Source of the DNA: Propionimicrobium lymphophilum DSM 4903
GTDB taxonomy: Bacteria; Actinomycetota; Actinomycetes; Propionibacteriales; Propionibacteriaceae
Direction: 5' to 3'
Assembly: GCF_000423485.1 (NCBI RefSeq)
Contig: NZ_AUIB01000004.1
Location: 21,492-85,491 of the forward strand
Length of the DNA stretch: 64,000 nt
Shown here: positions 60,949 to 64,000 of the stretch, piece by piece
Layout: each line of letters starts with the position of its first letter
Numbering within the stretch: position 1 is the stretch's first letter
The notes under the pieces: model-generated
Databases searched by the model: none
The model's input: only the letters and a program-made list of their open reading frames with translations
Told to the model about the DNA's origin: nothing
Made by a program: the position numbers and the translations under genes

Positions 60949-62901
60949 ATGGCACAAAAGATATTTTCCAGGCTAGCAGCGGCCGCTCTGGCTTGCCTTT
61001 TTATTGCGGGCTGCAGCAAGCCCGGATACACCCCGCCCGATGGTGCCGAGGAGATAGGCGAGGCTTTGGCAAATGTGCTAGCCAGCGGCCAATTCAATGG
61101 TCTGCAGGTGGCCGGCGATGCCCAGGCGGCCGAGGCCGATTTCGACGAGGTTATCGCGGGAATGCAGGGGCTGCGTCCCGAGGTTAAAGTTGGCGAGATC
61201 AAATACGAAGGCACGATGGAAAACCCGGCGGCTCAGATCTCGCTGAATCAGAACTACACGTTCAGCCGCAACGTTGAGCCGCAGGACGAGTCCGCCAGCC
61301 CCGAGCCCACCCCTTCAATTAGCCGTTGGGCCTTCACCAGCAAGGCGAATCTGGTCTACGAGGGCGGCTGGAAGGTGTCGTGGACCCCCAGCATCGTCCA
61401 CCCGCAATTGGACGAATACACCCGCCTGGTTTACGAACGGACCAGCCCAAAGCGTGGCATCATCACGGACCGTAACGGAGCCGCGATCGTTTCCGAGCAG
61501 CCGGTATATAAGGTCGGTGTCGACAAAACCAAGCTGAATGGTGCCGATGGCGACGAATCCGCGCGCAGACTCGCCGAGTTGGTGAAGGTGGACGTCGACG
61601 CCTACGTTTCTCGTTTCCAGGCCAGTGGGCCACAGGCATTCGTCGAGGCGCTCACCGTGCGCTCCGAAAAGCTGCCCGAGGGCATCGAGGAGATCCCGGG
61701 CGCGATCGCTCTGGGCGCCAACATGCCCCTTGCCCCGTCGGAGAACTTCGCCGGCAACATCTTCGGCACGGTTGGCGAGGCAACCGCAGAGGAGATCAAG
61801 AATTCCGACGGCCTGCTCAGCGCCGGCGATCAAGTGGGCAAACAGGGGCTGCAAAAGAGCGCAGACGCCAGGTTGCGCGGAGACACCGGCCACAAGATTT
61901 CGCTGAAGTTCCGAAAGAGCGTCAGTAAACAGACCCAGGAGGAGCTGGCCAAGCCGGCCACTCCCTCGGCAGAGCCCATAGTCGAGGCCGATCTGTTCTC
62001 GCTTTCCCCTAAGGGCGGCGAGGCCGTTCAGACGACTCTGAATATGTCGATCCAGACTAAGCTCGAGGCCGCGCTGGCGAAGTCTTCGGGCAAGATCGCC
62101 GTCGCCGTCTTGGACAAGGATGGCGGAATCCTCGCCGCCGGCACGTCACCGGATGTTGGGAGCCAACCGCTAGCCACCGTCGGGCAGTTCCCGCCGGGTT
62201 CGACGATGAAGGTCGCTAGTTCTCTGGCCTTGCTGCGTCGCGGCGAGAAACCGACGTCGAAGGTGGACTGTTCCGAAAAGGCCGAAGCCGGAGGCCGCGA
62301 ATTCACCAATTATCCGGGTTACCCCAAGGTGTTTATCGGAAAGATCTCGCTGGCCAATGCACTCGCCCAGAGCTGCAACACCGCATTCGTCAACGCGAAG
62401 ATCACCAGCAAGGAGCTCAGCTCGGCGGCAGCCAGCCTGGGCATGGGCGTGGATTACGACGCTGGCTTCGACTCGTTCTACGGTTCCGTGCCCGCCACCG
62501 AGGACCCGGTGGTGGCCGCAGCCAATTCCTTCGGCCAGGGTCACGTGCTTGTCTCACCGATGGCGTTGGCCGCGATGTCCGGGTCCGTGAACTCCGGCAA
62601 ATCGCTGGTCGCCCACCTGCGCACGGACGTCGTCCCCACCCTGGATGCCAGCCCGATCACCGAGGACGAAGCAGCCCAGCTCAAAGAGATGATGGAGGGA
62701 GTGCTCAAGGGCACTGGCTCCAGTTACGCTAAGTGGTTAAGCGGCGCCAAGACCGGCACCGCGGAGTTCGAAGAGGGGTCCGAAACCAAGACCCACATCT
62801 GGGTGACAGGTTTCTCTGGCGACATGTCAGTAGCGATAATCGATTATGACGCTAAGGATGGCAAGAATTTCGAGCCGATCCTAACCGCTATTTTCAAGTA
62901 G
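60949..62901 (+). CDS. Class B penicillin-binding protein (lipoprotein, MecA-N-like)
   Basis: A 650-residue peptidoglycan transpeptidase. The lipobox CLFIAGCSKPG anchors it. An NTF2/MecA-N-like domain (about 25-150) and a dimerisation-type domain (SPKRGIITDRNGAAIVSEQP) precede the transpeptidase domain. That domain has SxxK in PPGSTMKVASS, SxN in QSCNTAF and KTG in SGAKTGTAEFE. The GLQKSADARLRGDTG segment is typical of class B enzymes. The role is in cell-wall synthesis; the low-affinity architecture can confer beta-lactam tolerance, but that is not shown here. Confidence 0.92.
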   Translation: MAQKIFSRLAAAALACLFIAGCSKPGYTPPDGAEEIGEALANVLASGQFNGLQVAGDAQAAEADFDEVIAGMQGLRPEVKVGEIKYEGTMENPAAQISLNQNYTFSRNVEPQDESASPEPTPSISRWAFTSKANLVYEGGWKVSWTPSIVHPQLDEYTRLVYERTSPKRGIITDRNGAAIVSEQPVYKVGVDKTKLNGADGDESARRLAELVKVDVDAYVSRFQASGPQAFVEALTVRSEKLPEGIEEIPGAIALGANMPLAPSENFAGNIFGTVGEATAEEIKNSDGLLSAGDQVGKQGLQKSADARLRGDTGHKISLKFRKSVSKQTQEELAKPATPSAEPIVEADLFSLSPKGGEAVQTTLNMSIQTKLEAALAKSSGKIAVAVLDKDGGILAAGTSPDVGSQPLATVGQFPPGSTMKVASSLALLRRGEKPTSKVDCSEKAEAGGREFTNYPGYPKVFIGKISLANALAQSCNTAFVNAKITSKELSSAAASLGMGVDYDAGFDSFYGSVPATEDPVVAAANSFGQGHVLVSPMALAAMSGSVNSGKSLVAHLRTDVVPTLDASPITEDEAAQLKEMMEGVLKGTGSSYAKWLSGAKTGTAEFEEGSETKTHIWVTGFSGDMSVAIIDYDAKDGKNFEPILTAIFK

Positions 62902-62913
62902 TTAAGGATATTG

Positions 62914-63840
62914 ATGATTCCCGCACAGATTAAGTTCGTTTGGCCCCAAACCCTGATCGAGATTTTGATCATCCTGGCGATAATCATCGTCGCTCGCTGG
63001 GCACTGCGAAAGGCTGTGAAGGCGCTGGTCCATACAGCCGAAGCCAACCCAGCTAAGACGTTCAAGCGTCTGGGTGCCAAGGCAACCAAGACCATGAAGG
63101 GTTCCAAGGACCCGACGGAAATGTTCATGAGCGTGGATCCCAAGGAGGACGAACGACGTCACGCGCGCATGAAGACGCTGGCGTCCATCCTCAACTCGGT
63201 GATCACGGTTAGCGTCGTCATCATCGGTTCCTTTTGGCTGCTGCGCGCGGTGAACATTGACATCACGCCGGTGCTGGCCTCCGCCGGTCTGGGTGGTTTG
63301 GCGATCGGCTTCGGCGCGCAAAGCCTGATTAAGGACGTCATCAGCGGCACCTTCCTGATCCTCGAAGATCAGCTCGGTGTCGGCGACATCATCACCATCG
63401 GCGACGTCACCGGCACAGTTATTGCAATGCAACTGCGCGTCACCCAGGTTCAGGACATGAATGGCGAGATGTGGTACATCCGCAACGGCGAAATCACCAC
63501 CCTGGGCAATATCTCGCAGGGCTGGTCGAACTCCGTCATCAGCATCCCGGTCAATATTGACGAGGATCCTTTCAAGATCATCAATCTGCTCAAGCAGGCA
63601 GTCAAGGAGCTCGAGGGCGATCAGGAGATAGAGAAGGTGCTGCTGGATGAACCCGCAGTGCTTGGCCTGAGCAATTTCGATTCTTACATTGCCAACTACG
63701 GCATATTGGTCAAGTGCCGCGGCAACCAGCAGTGGGGCGTCGAGCGCGCGATCCGAGCTGCCTCCCTGAAGGTGTTCCAGGAAAATGGCGTAGACACCCC
63801 CGCAACTCCGGTTCGCACTGTGGACGAAAAGTCGAACTAG
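62914..63840 (+). CDS. Small-conductance mechanosensitive channel, MscS family
   Basis: A 308-residue membrane channel that opens under hypo-osmotic stress. Helix 1 is TLIEILIILAIIIVARWAL; helix 2 is ILNSVITVSVVIIGSFWLL. The pore helix has the Gly/Ala pattern VLASAGLGGLAIGFGAQSLI, followed by the beta domain DQLGVGDIITIGDVTGTV. AAGGA precedes the ATG. It starts 12 bp after the PBP stop, so the two may be co-transcribed. Confidence 0.93.
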   Translation: MIPAQIKFVWPQTLIEILIILAIIIVARWALRKAVKALVHTAEANPAKTFKRLGAKATKTMKGSKDPTEMFMSVDPKEDERRHARMKTLASILNSVITVSVVIIGSFWLLRAVNIDITPVLASAGLGGLAIGFGAQSLIKDVISGTFLILEDQLGVGDIITIGDVTGTVIAMQLRVTQVQDMNGEMWYIRNGEITTLGNISQGWSNSVISIPVNIDEDPFKIINLLKQAVKELEGDQEIEKVLLDEPAVLGLSNFDSYIANYGILVKCRGNQQWGVERAIRAASLKVFQENGVDTPATPVRTVDEKSN

Positions 63841-64000
63841 AAGTTGAGCAATAAGCAGATTTGGGGGTCTGCCTTAGTCGCGATCTCGTCGATAGTTTCC
63901 ATGAACTTTGGTGCGTATTGGGCGAAGACTTTGATGCTCGAGGCCGGTGCCGACGGCGCTGCCGTTTAACCTCGAGCTGATCGTGCTGTCGAAAATCCCG
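63841..64000. other. Window-end sequence without assigned gene
   Basis: On the minus strand an open frame ends ..ADPQICLLLNF-stop at 63841, but it meets an in-frame stop about 42 codons upstream and has no start. It may be a remnant; nothing can be assigned. Confidence 0.3.

Noticed and set aside
1-64000. tRNA, rRNA or other structural RNA genes
   Set aside because: I scanned the intergenic regions for cloverleaf ends and T-loop sequences and saw none; a tRNAscan or Rfam run would settle it.

Overview
The window looks like a chromosomal segment of a high-GC Gram-positive bacterium, most likely an actinomycete of the Actinomycetaceae type. The evidence is the senX3-regX3 / phoU arrangement with ispDF, a mycobacterial-type XPB helicase, recF followed by a DciA-type (DUF721) gene, a wall-anchored coiled-coil protein, and a large set of leaderless genes. 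The species cannot be named from sequence alone. No rRNA, tRNA, CRISPR array, prophage or intact insertion sequence was seen.

Layout. 0.4-5.3 kb: serC with a small unknown gene, an amino-acid permease, cysE and a nucleoside hydrolase. 5.2-10.4 kb: a five-gene NikABCDE/Opp-type ABC transporter operon whose leader is a cobalamin riboswitch, so the substrate is more likely cobalt or a corrinoid-related compound than a peptide. 10.5-10.9 kb: a chimeric relic of the permease and cysE genes. 11.1-13.1 kb: an AT-richer, frameshifted, sortase-anchored coiled-coil surface protein. 13.3-17.3 kb: thiBPQ thiamine uptake under a TPP riboswitch. 17.4-25.5 kb: XPB helicase, an MFS transporter fused to a cytidylate-kinase-like domain, a Nudix hydrolase, a DUF2207 membrane protein and a zinc metallopeptidase. 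26-30 kb: ispF, ispD, regX3 and senX3, with divergent phoU. 30.6-40.3 kb: gpmA, the DciA-type gene, recF, an MprAB-like two-component system with an S51-type peptidase, argF, pheA, gltA and an EcsC-family gene. 40.4-46 kb: dnaN, an AT-rich region with DnaA boxes (probable oriC), alr, a BluB-CobT fusion, and a second, tighter DnaA-box cluster. 46-64 kb: an unknown membrane/hydrolase pair, glnS, nrtR with nadABC, a TM2 protein, a PPDK-like protein with a KaiC-like N-terminus, rpsF-ssb-rpsR-rplI, a cysteine-less rhodanese, an orphan solute-binding lipoprotein, a class B PBP and an MscS channel.

Genes left of about 41.5 kb are mostly on the minus strand (26 of 35). Genes to the right are more often on the plus strand (11 of 19). 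With dnaN and the DnaA boxes, this fits a bidirectional origin inside the window, although dnaA and gyrB are not here.

The least explained feature is a family of long, multi-hairpin intergenic repeats: seven copies, five of them between convergent genes. The stem tips change by compensatory substitution. Four copies have an adjoining tandem pair of small A/T-armed hairpins that share a TCG-N4-CGA core. A second window-wide pattern is that about sixteen genes carry a TANNNT-like -10 hexamer 6-7 nt before the start codon and no Shine-Dalgarno sequence. This is the layout of leaderless transcripts and it supports many of the start choices given here.
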